Assembly (NCBI RefSeq): GCF_932294415.1
Contig: NC_065536.1
Coordinates: 50,654,354 to 50,718,353 of the forward strand
Length of the DNA stretch: 64,000 nucleotides
Reading direction: 5' to 3'
From: Quercus robur
Lineage: Eukaryota > Streptophyta > Magnoliopsida > Fagales > Fagaceae
The position numbers were made by a program, and so were the translations under genes. Below the pieces are notes generated by a model. It ran no database searches and had not been told where the DNA came from. It saw nothing but the letters and a program-made list of their open reading frames with translations. Every line of letters starts with the position of its first letter. Within the stretch, counting starts at the first letter, position 1. Shown piece by piece: positions 1 through 13,800 of this stretch.

Positions 1-3000
1 TGTTTCTTGGAACCAGATTTTGAGAAAATTGTGAGTCCTATCTCTGTTGCGCACTTCTCACAGTACAAGTTAACTGCATCTCTACTTAAGCAGCTAGAAG
101 ATCTTAGTTTCCATATTCATACATCAGAAGCCTTTGAAGGCCTTAATTGTAGGCCCCTCAAGGGACAGGAAATTTTAATGGGGCATGAGTGTGTATCCAT
201 TGATGCCACTGGTCAATGTGTTGATGTCACCGTTGCTTTCCTCAAGGAAGGGAAGTACATGGAGAAGAATATTCAGTGTAATATCCTTGTTGGTGCTGAT
301 GGTGCAGGAAGTACCATACGAAAGCTTGTAGGAATAGATTTGAGAGGTGAGAAAGACATGCAAAAGCTTGTCAGTGTTCATTTTCTGAGCAGAGACCTTG
401 GACAATACTTGATAAATGAGAGACCTGGTATGCTATTTTTTATCTTCAATACTGAAGCCATTGGGGTCCTTGTTGCTCATGATCTCAAGCAAGGGGAATT
501 TGTATTACAGGTATTGCAATATTAGATAACGACACTATTTTAATTTGCACCATTTTCAGAAATTTTAAATTACTGGCTGCTCATTATCTTACAGATGCCA
601 TTCTATCCACCTCAGCAAAACATTGAAGATTTCAGCCCTGAGGTACTTCTGTTCACTACAAATAAATAAATAAATATACATATTTAAAAAAAAAAAAAAT
701 GAAACAAGATAAGTCTATTCTTAACATTGTCAGTGTCCTAACTTGTCTTCTCAAAGATAAAGGACAATTCCTATTTAGTTTGAGAAAGTGAAGCTATTAG
801 TTACACTCCTGATACTTTACATGTGATGAACATGCTGAGCATTTGTGAGGCATAGTTATGAAATTTATTGTAAGTTTTTCTGTGAAGGATTCAACTTTTT
901 GTAGATATGCAAGAAGTTGATATTCAAATTGGTCGGTCGAGAGCTTTCAAACATAGATGTGATCGATATAAAGCCATGGGTGATGCATGCGGAAGTTGCT
1001 GAGAAGTTTGTATGCAATGACAATCGAATAATACTAGCTGGTGATGCTGCTCATCGGTTCCCTCCAGCTGGTGGTTTTGGTAAGTAGCCCTCTTTTTGTG
1101 TCAACAGTGCAATTCCTCTAGTCTATTGATGAATTTTTTTCCCCAGAAGTTCGTAGCAACATTGTGACTTATAAACATCAAAGTTACACAGAAAAAATCA
1201 TGAATCCTTAGGTGTGGGATTTTATTTATTTATTTATTTTTATGCAATAAAATTGTTGGGAAGAACCTGTTGTAACACTTTGTGATGTGTGCCTCTCTAA
1301 GGATGCTCAAGTTGCTAGCTTTAAGCTTTTGTTTTGGTGGACGTGGACTCTAGTAATGCATTGTAATGTGATTTGTGTTATGTATGGTGTTAACACATGA
1401 GGGAAAGGCTGTGTGTCATGAAGCTACCATATTGATATGTTTACACTTTACAGCTTATTTGAGGTTGTATTTGAATTTGACACAAAATATTTTGGGGTTA
1501 GGATGTAGGATTTAGTGACATCAATAGAATACTCTTGTTTTTGAAATGAATGAAGGAACTTTTTGTAGTGTACAAAAATATTTAAAACATTCATGCGTGT
1601 GGAGGTCAACAACCATTTATAGCACACAAATGCTAATAATTCGAAGTTTTCTATATGCTGTGCAACTGATGGTTAACTGAGTCATTACGTTTCCATGCCT
1701 TCTCGTAATCAGAAGTCATAGAAAGTAACAAGTATCAGAGTTAAATACATATAGACATGGTATTGGATTGGATCTTGCACTGTACTGAAACCAGATGGCC
1801 TTTTAGGTAGGACTCAAGAAAAGGGTCCACGTCCTGCTTGATGATACTACTTGTGGCAAGGGGAGGACTATTCCTAGTTATTTTGGTTAATACCGAAGAA
1901 AAATAATCAGTTGAACAATTTTACATGACTTATGCAGGAATGAATACTGGCATTCAAGATGCTCATAATCTTGCTTGGAAAATAGCTTCTGTTGTAAAGG
2001 GTATTGCACCATCTTCAATACTTGAAACTTATGAAACGGAACGTAAGCCGGTATTACTTTCTTCCACATTTTTATTTTGGTGCATGTTGCAAATTAATTT
2101 TTAATTTAAATAAATTTTTAATTTCTATTATTCTTCATCATCAGATTGCCATCTTCAATACGGCACTTAGTGTGCAAAACTTCAGAGCAGCCATGTCAGT
2201 TCCAGCTGCACTTGGTCTTGATCCAACTATTGCAAACTCTGGTAATCAATAAATATAGCCACTGATTCAAGTCTTTTGGACCCTGAGATGTTTTCACTTC
2301 CTTGTTCATTACTCATTAGTGACATGTAGTTATAATTGTCCCTTTTGCTGGAATTGCAGTACATCAAGTCATTAATAGTGGAGTTGGTTCTGTTTTACCT
2401 TCTGGACTACAGAGGGCAATTCTGGATGGAATTTTTACAATAGGCCGTGCACAGCTCTCTGAACATCTTCTGAATGAAAGCCATCCACTTGGATCTATGA
2501 GGCTTGCTAAATTAAGACATATATTTGAAGAAGGAAAGAGCCTTCAACTCCAGTTCCCTGCCGAGGATCTTGGTTTCAGGTGTAACCTCTTTTCAATTTC
2601 TATCTTTGGTGCAGCTACTTCATTGAAAATTCTTAAAGTTGATTTCAACCTTGTGCTGAAATTCCTGATATGATTAAAAAATTTAACTAGTCCTAGACTC
2701 CTAGTGTTCTGTAGCTGTAACTAATATTGTGGCTTTGTAGACAAATCTGATGAATGGATCATCAACCGAATGAGCGTTATCTTTATAACCATCTAATTCT
2801 AGGCCACTGATTTAGGTACCGGAAGGGAGCACTAATTCCTGAGAGTGACAGTGTGCTGGCTGCCCCAGAACAGCCTACTGGTCGTCGGAGGGACTATATT
2901 CCTTCTGCAGATCCAGGGTCAAGGCTGCCCCATATGAATGTGAAGGTGTTATCCAATTTATCAAATGAGGTATATAGTCACTTTTGTTTTGTTTCCATCT

Positions 3001-3669
3001 GATAATGTTTTCAGAGGGAGGAAATAATCTTGCTCAGAATTACCTCTAAGGGTCCTTTCATCATCCCAGATGTTAGATTAATCAGAACTATTTTAGAAAC
3101 CGGGAATTCTATGTCCCAGTTGCTCATCCAGCAATTAGACTAAATTTAAAAATATTTTAATGGCACGTGTAAAGCTTGTGGGTGCTTAAGTGCTTATAAA
3201 TGGTAGCATGTCGTGTTTTCCATTTTTGTTAATTTATTTTCAAGTTTTTTTGTAGGAGATCTGTTCTACACTGGATCTTGTATCCGGAGACAAAGTTGAG
3301 TTCCTTTTGATTATTGCACCAGTTGAAGAGTCTTATCATCTTGCTCATGCTGCATTCAAGTTGGCTAAGGAATTTGAAGTTTCTGCTAAGGTATGTGTTT
3401 TATGGTCTGCTGGTACTAAAGGAATTGAAGGAGGAAGTAATGCTGCATTGACACCTTGGGAGAATTACATAGATGCTGTGGAAGTTAAAAGGTCATCCAC
3501 TTCACCATCATGGTGGGATATCTGTCAGATGACTGACAAAGGAGCCATCCTAGTTAGGCCTGATGAGCACATTGCTTGGCGTGCAAAGTCGAGAGTTGTC
3601 GGGGATCCTATTATGGAGATGAAAAGGGTTTTTTCTGCAATATTGGGTGTAGATTCTACCAAAAGATAG
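1..3669 (+). CDS. FAD-dependent aromatic-ring-type monooxygenase, 5' end missing
   Basis: This is the 3' part of a flavoprotein monooxygenase gene of the PHBH/phenol-hydroxylase fold. Exons read as <1-510, 595-642, 905-1079, 1938-2050, 2145-2241, 2360-2579, 2816-2969 and 3256-3669 (TAG stop); phases agree at every junction and give 576 residues. Visible motifs are the DG motif GADGAGSTIRKL (about 290-325) and the GD motif LAGDAAHRFPPAGGFGMNTG, split between exons 3 and 4, which binds FAD ribityl and phosphate; the N-terminal GxGxxG dinucleotide-binding loop must lie upstream of the window. The last exon (FLLIIAPVEESYHLAHAA to the end) looks like the thioredoxin-like C-terminal domain of this family and ends in an ILVRPDEHIAWRA block typical of it. 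Plants usually carry one such gene, which I associate with an embryo-defective Arabidopsis locus (from memory); its substrate is not evident. It converges on the next gene. Confidence 0.9.
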
Positions 3670-5284
3670 GAAACCATATACTAACACTCTGACCTGTATT
3701 TGAATTCTGCACATGCGTTGGAAGGAGATGTCTTACCTGCAAGTAGCTACATACCTCTTGCAATCTGGATGTGCAGGCCTGATTGATTTATTCTTTCATG
3801 AGATAGATTAAATTTTGAATAAGTATAGTGATAATCTTTTCCACGGTTGTTGAGATGATAAACTGAGTGGTGGGTAATAAAAGTAGTGTTAAGTGGTGAG
3901 TTTATATTAAAGCAATTGTTCACCTCTCAAAACTTGCTGTCGTATTAAGTTGTGAGAAAAAGTTGTATAAGAGCTGTTTAATATTTTGGCTGGGAATAAC
4001 CACAATACATTGTATATGTTTCTGCCCTTTTAAGCTTGCTAATGCCAAAAGTAGTGGTATATATCAATATGCGATATATTCAGTACCTATTTAACCTTTT
4101 GTTTAGTTTATATTCTGTATGTAATCCTCTCTCACAGCATGTGTAGGTATAATTATACAAATTCCCTGTTGTAAATAAGCTCAAATTTGTTTAATAAGAA
4201 AATTAATCAAGCTTAAATGTAATCTAGCTTGTTGATGCATTCAAGCCCGAATTATATTCGGAATAAGACTAAATGAATCACATTGAATTTTTACCACCCT
4301 AATTGGTATTTGTACAGTTGCTGGTGAGTGATTGGCTCAAAAAATATAAAATCAAAGTCTTTGAGATGGGACAGAGCAAGATGTATTACTGCATTAATAT
4401 TTAACGAGATTTAGGAAAAATCTTAGATAATTTGTGTGCTTTTTTCTTTGTTTTACATTACTATTTCATATTTTAGAAGGTAAGGAAGATTATTAGATGT
4501 ATCATGTATGCTTTCTGTTCGTTTTAAATATGGTTCATGGAAAAGATGTAGCAATTCTAAAGACGAGAAATAAATGGGAGAAGGGGTAAAAATAAAAAAA
4601 TAAAAAAAAACCTCACATAGGTGAACCCAGGTACCAGATAAAATAAATATGAGAAAATGATACAAAATCAGCTATGAAGGGAGAATTCAGCAAGCGGGTG
4701 TAACTTTATTCATGCTGTTAGAAATTGGAAGTCCTTCCTTTGGGTGGGTGTATTTTTTCCTGAGCTAAAGAGATTTAAGATTGCAGGATCAGAAGTTAAA
4801 AAAAAGGACCAAAAGCATCCTTATTTCATGCCCTTAGTCACATATTATAAACTGTCACAAAACATAACTTCAAGTCATCCAAATAACATAAGCATTGGCG
4901 GATCTTGAAGTTGCTTTTACAAAGGGATTTTTACAAGGGTCACAGAGACCAAAATATGGCTCAAGGCTTAGTAATATCAAAGCAACAATTGTATTGTCAT
5001 CAAATTGGCATTGTACAAGCAAGATTTTTCCTTTCTTTTGGAAGGTTAAAATGGTTTTGTTACATCAAACACTATTCAATCAATCAGATTACACCTTCTG
5101 AATGCTAGGGTTTATACGAAAAGAGAGTAGTTCAATACAAGAACATGCTAACAAGATCATAAAGTTTTGTATTCAAATGTAAAATAGCCACTCTAGGCAA
5201 CGGATCTGCTGAATTGCAATTCTGTCCAACTGCTTAATCAGAGATGCTGCTTGATGATATCCATGATCTACTAGAGCAGCAAGC
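3670..5284. other. Convergent intergenic region and 3' UTRs
   Basis: This interval lies between two genes that end toward each other. It holds their 3' untranslated regions and AT-rich spacer. Short open frames here (for example near 4450-4665 and 4895-5108) have no recognisable protein features. I see no RNA gene or transposon ends. Confidence 0.6.
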
Positions 5285-8047
5285 TTATCTGGTAAACAGG
5301 TTGATCAAATGGCCAATAACTCCCGTGACAATACCAAGCAAGCAGCCAGCAATAACCTGTAATCAAACAATGATATAAAAGAATGACAACCACCACCAAC
5401 ATAGAAACAATTCATTTCACAGCTTCTCTTCAAGGTATGTTATAAATAGGATCCGGATCCTCAAATCACAACTTGCAACTCTGTTCCTTGATAAGCTAAG
5501 GAGTTGAACCAAATGATACATTCCCAGAAGGTGAAAATTATAACCATCTAGAAGTACTAATCCTGAAGGGACCAGAAATACAGCAATATGTCATATTAGG
5601 CACACCGTGAACTCAATATAAATGAATTTTAATCTCGTATATGGGATTATATGGTACATGATGCTAAGTGAAGTCAGAATTTCTAAGAAAATAGCATTTA
5701 AATTCTCTGAAGTCTCAGCTTCTGACAATTTAAAGCTAGGAACTGAATAGACGTACTTACATTGAAGAAACAACTTATTTTAACAATACAATCCTGTGCA
5801 ATCTACAGAGCAACTATTGTTTGTGGGGATATTAAGATTATCAAGTATCTTCATCAAAAGAATATCCATATAATTTTAACAAAACATGGCAGGTTAGGGA
5901 AGTTAAAAACATCATAATCTCAATCAATGAAGAACAACTCAAGCTAAATGGATGTTCTCGAGATACATAGACTAAAATTCCTTGAATTCTAATAAAGTAT
6001 CATGCGGATTTACCATCTAATCATAGAAGACAGCATACCTGAGGAGGGGTATGACCAAGAAGTTCACGCAATGGTCTGCTCTCAGCCAGAGGATGCTCGG
6101 CGGGAAGTTCATATACAATTTGATTCAAAACCTAAAGAATGTCCAGTTTGAATACATGAAACAAATTAGCTAAAAAGAAAACAAGATGCCCATGTATCTC
6201 AATGGTATCAAAATAGCTGTTAATCGAATGCATTCTAAAAACAAAAGCTTCTTTTAGAATTCAATTCTTAGATATGACTTGGGAGTTAAGAGAGTCATGG
6301 GAGAAAGCTTGTGCGAGAAACAAAGAGGAGAGGGTTTTGTTGGGGGGGGGGAAAGAAAACCAAGATCAGCAAAAGCATCAAACCTCTGCTTGGCGTCCAG
6401 CATGTAATCTTACACCAGTGGCATCATACATCACCTGCCATGAAATTCTCTACATCAGAGACCTCCCCACATTACAGATAACACATTGTTTGAAAATACT
6501 TAACAGGATGCAAATAAATAACAACTAAAGCTGAACTTCAAAATAAATGTTCAGATGCTATAGTAACACAAGTTTTAAAGAAATATCTATGAGGGTTATA
6601 TTTATATTTCTCATTAGCCAATCACAAGTAGATGCAGAGAGGGGGTCATACAACACATGCTAAGACCAATGCAGTTGCAAACACAGATCCTCCAAAGCCT
6701 TCTTGGAACCCGACGGCTGCAGCAAGAGCAGTAACAGTCGCAGAATGAGATGATGGCATTCCACCAGACCCAACAATTTGCTTGAGATCCCATCGTCTTT
6801 CCTTATACCTGCAAATCTATAAAGATTAAGACTCTTAGGATAAATTAAAGTCAAGCAGGACTGCCGCATCAATCTAAGTAGAATTATAAGAGTCACATAT
6901 AGCTAGAAACCCCTTTAACTAAGCTCAAAAAAGCATTCAGATAAGCTTGCAACTAGAAAATTGAAATCTAACAATATATCTAGAATTTGCCGAAAATATT
7001 AAAGAACTCCTCTCTACCAACATTCATTTTATCATATCATATTTTTTTTTTTTTTTTTGATAACATAGGAGAACTTCACTCAGATTAGTTGCACGTCGCA
7101 GAGCATACTGTACAACAATCCTCATTGTTAATCAAACTCCTACGGGCAACTGACCCCACCCGCCAGAACCAGTTACCGGGTAATTCAGGGGCTTTTCACC
7201 CCTGACGGGCTAAGCAGTTTATCCTCATGCCCAGGAGGCATCATATCATATCATATCATATTTATAAGAACCAAATGATTATTAGTATTAGGTAATTAGA
7301 ACATCAACCAACCCATGGAATCCTACTTTAGTCTTGTACCTAGCCATCCTTGCCCTCGTTCTATCATGCCCCAAATGGCTGTTTCGATCATTGGCATATG
7401 AAAATTCAAGTCAATGGCACCAAAACAAGAAAGCAATACCCCAAAAAAAAAAAAATGCCATCATTAGAACATATATGAGCTAATGCATTGACCTCACAAG
7501 TCAAGTCATTTGGAGAAGTCATAGCGAGTTAGCAACAACCCATTATCTTGATGGGGATTAATGGAATTAAACGTAGCTAAATGTCACCAAAAATAAAATA
7601 AAAAAATTGAACCCAATGAAACTTGGGACTTGAAAAGAATTTTATTAAATTGACTTCATAAGTTTCTAAAACAGTTTATATTCATTTCAAGATCTGGGCA
7701 AGGCCAAATCCGCTTAATAAATGCGCTACGATCACAAAGCAAAATCACAATATATTTAATCTAAACAAACAAACCCCATCATAAAAATTGAATTGGATTG
7801 TTGCAAAAAGAAAACGAAACCCAAGTCAGATCCAAAGTAAAGAATCGCAAGAAAGAAGAAAAACTCAATAAAAGAAAACAAGAGAGAGAGAGAGAGAGAG
7901 AGAATAGAAGTAGAGAAAATACCAGGAGGTGAAGACCTTGATAAATTGGGCCATAGCGAAAGCTGTGAAAGCAGAAATGAGTGGATAATTCGTAAAGATT
8001 GAGGATGAGAAGGACGAGGAAGACGATGAAGCCGATGTAGCATCCAT
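5285..8047 (-). CDS. DUF212 / acid phosphatase-vanadium haloperoxidase-related membrane protein
   Basis: This gene encodes a small membrane protein of 165 residues from the PF02681 (DUF212, divergent PAP2) family. Exons on the minus strand are 8047-7923, 6808-6652, 6434-6384, 6131-6039 and 5356-5285; all junctions keep phase and all donors are GT. The start is the ATG at 8047, giving a serine-rich N-terminus followed by a hydrophobic stretch around FTNYPLISAFTAFAMAQF. The family signature GGMPSSHSATVTALAAA spans the start of exon 2, followed by a membrane segment (ATALVLACVVMYDATG) and the conserved VRLHAGRQAEVLNQIV and HTPPQVIAGCLLGIVTG blocks; the C-terminus is hydrophobic. In plants the family includes thylakoid or ER proteins of unclear activity, so phosphatase activity is inferred only from distant PAP2 similarity. 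A (GA)n tract (coding strand) directly precedes the ATG. Confidence 0.92.
7042..7240 (-). mobile_element. SINE-like retroposon in intron 1 of the DUF212 gene
   Basis: On the minus strand this is a body of about 180 bp ending in poly(A), seen on the plus strand as a run of T at 7042-7060. It is flanked by similar repeats of the motif TATCA (about 7030-7042 and 7241-7260), which would be the target-site duplication but is itself a simple repeat. The body carries a GC-richer segment with an inverted-repeat feel around 7150-7215. The size, tail and flanks fit a SINE; clear pol III A and B boxes were not established. Confidence 0.6.
7881..7903. repeat. (AG)n microsatellite in intron 1
   Basis: This is a perfect alternating AG tract on the plus strand, so CU in the pre-mRNA of the DUF212 gene. 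It lies about 20 nt inside intron 1, just downstream of the 5' splice site at 7922. Confidence 0.95.
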
Positions 8048-8083
8048 CTCTCTCTCTCTCTCTCTCTCTCTGTGTCTCTGTGT
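8048..8083. repeat. (TC)n microsatellite abutting the DUF212 start codon
   Basis: This is an alternating TC tract on the plus strand, so GA in the transcript, ending immediately upstream of the ATG at 8047. It forms the last part of the 5' UTR. GA-rich leaders are frequent in plant promoters and 5' UTRs. Confidence 0.9.
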
Positions 8084-10861
8084 CTTTAGCTCTCTACAAA
8101 ATACTAATCAGATATACAAAGAAAATATACTCTTTATAATTTTGTGGGTCTTTTGTATTTGTAGGTAGTGAAGAAAACAAAATTAAAAAATTTTAAAAAT
8201 TTTGGAGAGAAAAGAAAGTTGGTAGAAGTGTGAAAGGAGGAGGAAAGGTAGGACTGGTTGTTTTGGTTTTTTTTTTTGGGGGGGTTTCAGCAATACATGT
8301 ATGTATGTATGTATATATAGAAGGATCTGAAATTCTGAAAAAGAAAGCGTTTGTTAAGGTGGCGAGTTCAAGTGGGAGTTTGAAGAAAGATTCTTGTTGT
8401 TGTTGTTCTTGCTTTTAAGGCATTGGATTTGTTTGGGGAGCTGACATGTTTTTGGTTTTGGTTTTTGGTTTTGGTTTTTGGTTTCTTGTTCTGCGTTCTT
8501 ATTAACTAACGGTCTTTGCTTTCTCTTTCTCCCTCTCTCTGTCTTTCTTATTAGGTTCAATCTGAATATGCCTCCTTCCTCACTTCTTGTCTAGAATATA
8601 CCACAACTTTCCCTCTTCTTCTTTTTATATTTTTGCCAATCATATTTTATTGTCACGTTGAGTTGAGGCGGTAATCATTTTCATTTTCCCATCGGTCATT
8701 TTGTGGGTTTTTTTTTTTTTTTTTTTTTTAATTTTTTTATAGTTATTACAAGACCTAATGTATGTAGAATCATGAAGTGTGTAATCAAAATCTTATAATA
8801 ATGACTACGTTTACCCAAAAAAAAAAAAAAAAAAAAAAAAGGGTAAAATAAGACAGGAATATGGTTTTCTCAATTCTCATCAATATTAAGGGTAAGTAGA
8901 TGATAGTTTTCACAAATTTTTTAGAGATGTGAACGTGCAGGGAATGTCCACAAATACATACCCAAAATACAAAATGGTCAAGTCAGAAGAGTAACAAGTA
9001 ATTATGAATTAAAAAATTATGAATTATGAATTAAAAAATCCAAGGCCACGAGGTATCATTTAACCCAGTGAATGTTATCTAAGATCCAAAAAGAGCCTAG
9101 ATCGCAACAAATACGTGTCATTACTGGTTTGAGCCGCCAGCAGACTTATTAGTTTGGCATTAACTTCCTACAACTCAACACCTAAAAACCATTCTCTCTT
9201 TTTCTATTTTTAAAAAAGAAAAAAAAAAAAAAAATCAAACCGTGAGACTATTCTATTCAAGTTTTATTATTATTATTATTATTTTGTAGGTAATTTTGAA
9301 AAGTTCATTAAATAAAACTTAAGTTTTAATTCAACCTGAACAACTTCTATTGACATTATGCCATAACAACCTCTTGCGTGTATATTACAAAACTCGGATA
9401 AATGGCTTTTGACTGTTGAGCTGGTTTTTTTTTTTTTATGTATAAACAAAAGTACAATATAAAAATAAATATTGGACACTTCCAGATTTATTGGGACCGT
9501 AAAAATGTAAGCATCTTTATGAAAAAGCCAAAGTCACATTCCTTTTTTTTTTTTTTTTTTGAGAGACAAGTCACATTCCTTTTAGACCAACAAAACCTGA
9601 GTGCCGTTTGTGCAAACATTTACAAACGCATTTTGTCTCACTATATAATGAAAGAAGGATACAAATTCTGCTCAGGACAGTGTATTCTAAAATGAACCCT
9701 GCTTTAACGGCAAGGCACCCATTAACATTATACCATTTGGCGATAAGCACTCCAAGAAGAAAAAGATCCAATTGTTCCGTCTTTAACTTCTTTATGATCC
9801 TGTAGAAGATGTAAACCGATATGGATCAGTATGACATGGATTTGAAGCAAGAAGCAAGCTATTGTGATCAGATGGCAGAACAAGTAGTAGGATCTCTTTT
9901 CTTCTAGCCCCACCGTCTTTGTTTTTAAAAAATTGTCTATAGCATTTTATGGGCTCCAAACACAATGGGCTAGAAATAAGAATGCTTACAGGCCCACAGC
10001 CACATATGTAAGAACTGAAATTTGATGATTGTACGGAAATTATGAAGATTTGAAAGTTAGACTTGGGCTCTTCCATGTGTTCATCCAGATCTTGGATTTA
10101 TTTACCATTTCTGCCACAAAACAATATCAAAAGCCAACAGTAACAGTTAATGTATTAGAAGTTAGAACACTGCCAAGATATGACTTACATTTTAAGTGTC
10201 ATAATTAGTGTTGTATGCCATTGTAATTTATAACATAAATAAAAACTAGTGAAGCCATCATTGTCCTATTATCTGTTTTACTTTTTAAGTTTTTTATTTT
10301 AAAATTAATGAGTTTCTTTATTTTTTCAGATGTGAAACATAAACTCCCTTATTCATATATTATAACACTGACTCTTTGGATTTGGATGTTCCATACAAGT
10401 AAAGGTAGAAAGTACATTAGTCAATCATGCACACATTCTTTTTCTTTTTTTATTGTGTTACAAGATCTTGTCTACATATATCGCCATTCACATATTCTTC
10501 AAAGTTCAGTGTTTTAAATTTTTCATGCCTTGTAATGGATTTGTTCAGTTAGGCAAAGTAGGTGTTGGCAAAGCCTGACTAATACATTAACAGAGATTGG
10601 GACAAAGAAAGGGGGAACAGCTTACCTGCCATAAGTTAACATCTTTATACATTGACAATAAGTCTAGGACTTGCTCTTTGGTGTTGTATATTTGCCTCCA
10701 AACAGCAAATGCTTTACAAGGACAAGAAGTCTAGGAACATCTGTTTCATATCCCAAAGAACAATTAGTTGAAGAAATGTGTAATTGGATAATATAATTTT
10801 CGCCATTCTATTACCTAAAGAGGCCCCGTAGTTTAGTTGCTTGTTACCTGATCCTGAAAGA
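8084..10861. other. Intergenic region: DUF212 promoter side and RECQL5 3' side
   Basis: This spacer is AT-rich with long homopolymers (8709-8730 T, 8816-8840 A, 9542-9560 T) and a TTTTGG-type minisatellite at about 8453-8482. The part next to 8100 should contain the DUF212 promoter, and the part just below 10861 the RECQL5 3' UTR. No convincing protein-coding sequence was found. Confidence 0.55.
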
Positions 10862-13800
10862 TTAGAGTGCTTCCTTCCCAACATAATTCATGAGTTCTGC
10901 TTTTGCTGCTTCCATTAGCACCTGGAAGTCTATTTGTGTATACCTTCCCCTGTGAAACAGAATTAGCATAACCAACTCAGTTTCCTCCTCAGTGAAGAGT
11001 TTCAAGCCATTACCACACACCACAAATGGTTCACATGAGCACATTGCTATGCAAATGGCTCAAATGCAATAACGCAGAGTAAAGCTTAATTAACCTAGGA
11101 CTTTGCCCCATGTGGGAGATTTAAATAACTGTAAATTAAAATCACTTTACAGGTACAGGTTAATTTCACACTATTATTCATTGCATCTTCTCTGCAACAA
11201 AATAAGATGATTCCATTTTGATTCAACCTCACAAACATCAAAATTTGTCATGGGTCCACAGACCTAACTGTTTTAAGGCTCACGCAAGATCACGTTTATT
11301 TTGGGCCAGAATGTGATTTCCACATGTTATTAAAAGCTTTTAAAGGAAATCATTAAAGGGGTATATACTGATGTTTTCAAATACTACCAGAAAATTGGAA
11401 CTGATGAAGAGCCATGGATAAGAAGGAAAAATATTATCGTAACTACATTTCCATGTGCTCCTCGAATATGATTATTAAAAAAATGAACATCCCTTTCTTG
11501 GCAATAATAGACAGATTGCATTAATTTGGTACAGTAGACCTCCTAAGAGAAACCTATCAAAAGATTGGTCCACCTTGCACTTGATAGAAGAAGCAAGAAA
11601 ATTATACTTTAACAATTGCTTGATTCAAACTGACGTCATCCAAGATATAGGAGTCAGTCTATCTTTATATATTACTACAAGCATATGAACAAAAGAAATA
11701 TAGATAATATATCTTTGAAGTTATGATTTGTTCCAATGTGTTTAACTGGCTTATCCTCATCAATGATGATTGGTATGAACCCCCACCAAAAGGTCCAAAA
11801 CAATGAATTAATGGCAAGTATTTCAGTGGAAAGTGGAAAAAAGGTTTGTTTTGAGTTACCAAAAATGAGTTTTGGACCAAATCATAGAAGGATAGGATGG
11901 GCTTGCAATTCCATGCATTATCCTTGCAACAGCTCTGGGGTTGAATTTAACGTGTGAGTTACTCTGTAGAAAGACCTGTTATTTCAAGAAAAAGAAAAAG
12001 AAAATCAAAAATTTTGATACTACCAAACATGATTGCCATTAATACAAAATCTAAGCACCCCAAATAACTACTCACCTTAATGTCTGCTCGCAAAAATCGG
12101 CTGCACAAGCAAATGATAGCATTATCAGTATGATGAAAAAGCATCTACAAACAGTGTGATTCACATTTCTTAAAGTTTACACACCCAAGTATTATATGGT
12201 ATTATAATAAAAGTCAAGGCAGTAAATATTAATATCAACCTGCTTTGACCCATCTTATTAGAAATGTCAGAGTTATCATCTTCATTAAAGTAACCCAAAA
12301 TCTTCTTCTGCAAGCATGGTGTATGCTGAGAACCAAAGCAACCATGCTTCTTCTCACACGCATTTGTTGCAAAGACTGCAGCATTAAACATTGTGTCCAA
12401 CTTCCGTACCTAATCCATGAAAAGCAGAACACTTATGTAGATTAAAACAGAAAAGAGCAAAGAAAGGAAAATACAAAACTACATGAGCCTGCAGTACAGG
12501 CCAATCAATTGACTATCAAAACTCACGAAGAGCAAGCATGCCATGTGTTTGATTATGTGACTAGACCAGTGGTAGCATCATTGCAAACCGCTTAACATTC
12601 TGGATGGGCTACAAAAATTATAAGCAACTGCTACACTCCTAAAGGAATTTTGACTTGCACTAAATGGCACTTGAGCTATTCCCCCCACACACCCCCCCCC
12701 CCCCCCCCAAAAAAAAAAAGGAAAAAAAAATCAATAATTATATTAGGTTCTTTAAACCCAGATGTTCTATTATATGAGCCATACAACAGAATCCATCCAT
12801 AATCTAATTAGAATGACTCTGCATTAAATTATTCAGCATTTCTTAAACAACAAAAAACGTCTTACAACAGAAAAGACACTTTTCTTGTATAACAGCCATC
12901 AGAGATAAACCATAACACTAGGTCAGTATGTTTTGATTCTTTTGAATCACTTGTAACAATATGATCAAATGTAAATTGGAGCTTATGAAAGGAAATTCCA
13001 CCAGTAGCTCTTTTAATATTTATACGTAATGAAATTGAGAAACAGTTTCTAAACTGTTAACATTACAATCAATCACCTTACAAGTTTCGACTTCTGATAA
13101 CCATCTTGTAAGATGTGCTGACAGAGAACAAAAATCACCAGGTACTTTCATGATTGTATAACAAAATGCCATGTCCTTCACCTCATATGTTATTTCTCCC
13201 TTAAACTAAGATAACAGACAAACAACAAGACAATTAGTTTCATAAACATTAACTGTAGAAGAAAATGAAACATGAAATAACTTTGTGTAGCTTAAAATAT
13301 ATAACAGAGAATGAAAATTTGATTTGCTTTCGAACAATGTCAACCTTTAGATTCTGCAACTGATTTGATAGGTCAATTGCTGTAATTCCAATGCTATTTG
13401 CCACTGTGGGTATGTCAAACAGATATTGCCCTTGCTTAGCTTCAGATCTGAAAACAAAATTTAGCATAACTCAATTTACCTGAGTTTCATGAGCAAGAAA
13501 TATTTGGTTGCTGTAATCAAAACTATAATGTATACTCACTTCTTAAGAATTGCTGCAACAACCCTATTTATTTCAGCTAGCAACGCTGGGGAAGTCTGCT
13601 TGATGAAAATACCACCATCTTTAAGCATCGATAAATGAGAAATAACATGGTAACAAAGATAAACATATACTGAAAGCATATTTGCCAAGCACCTTGTGGA
13701 AATTTAAAGTACAAGTTACATTTAGTTGTGGAAGTAAACGCAAGTATTGTACTTCACCCAACTCTAAGTTCGTAAGAAGTGTCAACATCACCTGCCAAAG

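Noticed and set aside
10817-10862. Possible tRNA (GGCCCCGTAGTTTAGTTG)
   Set aside because: It looks like a tRNA 5' half, but no T-arm, acceptor pairing or anticodon stem follows; it lies next to the RECQL5 stop.
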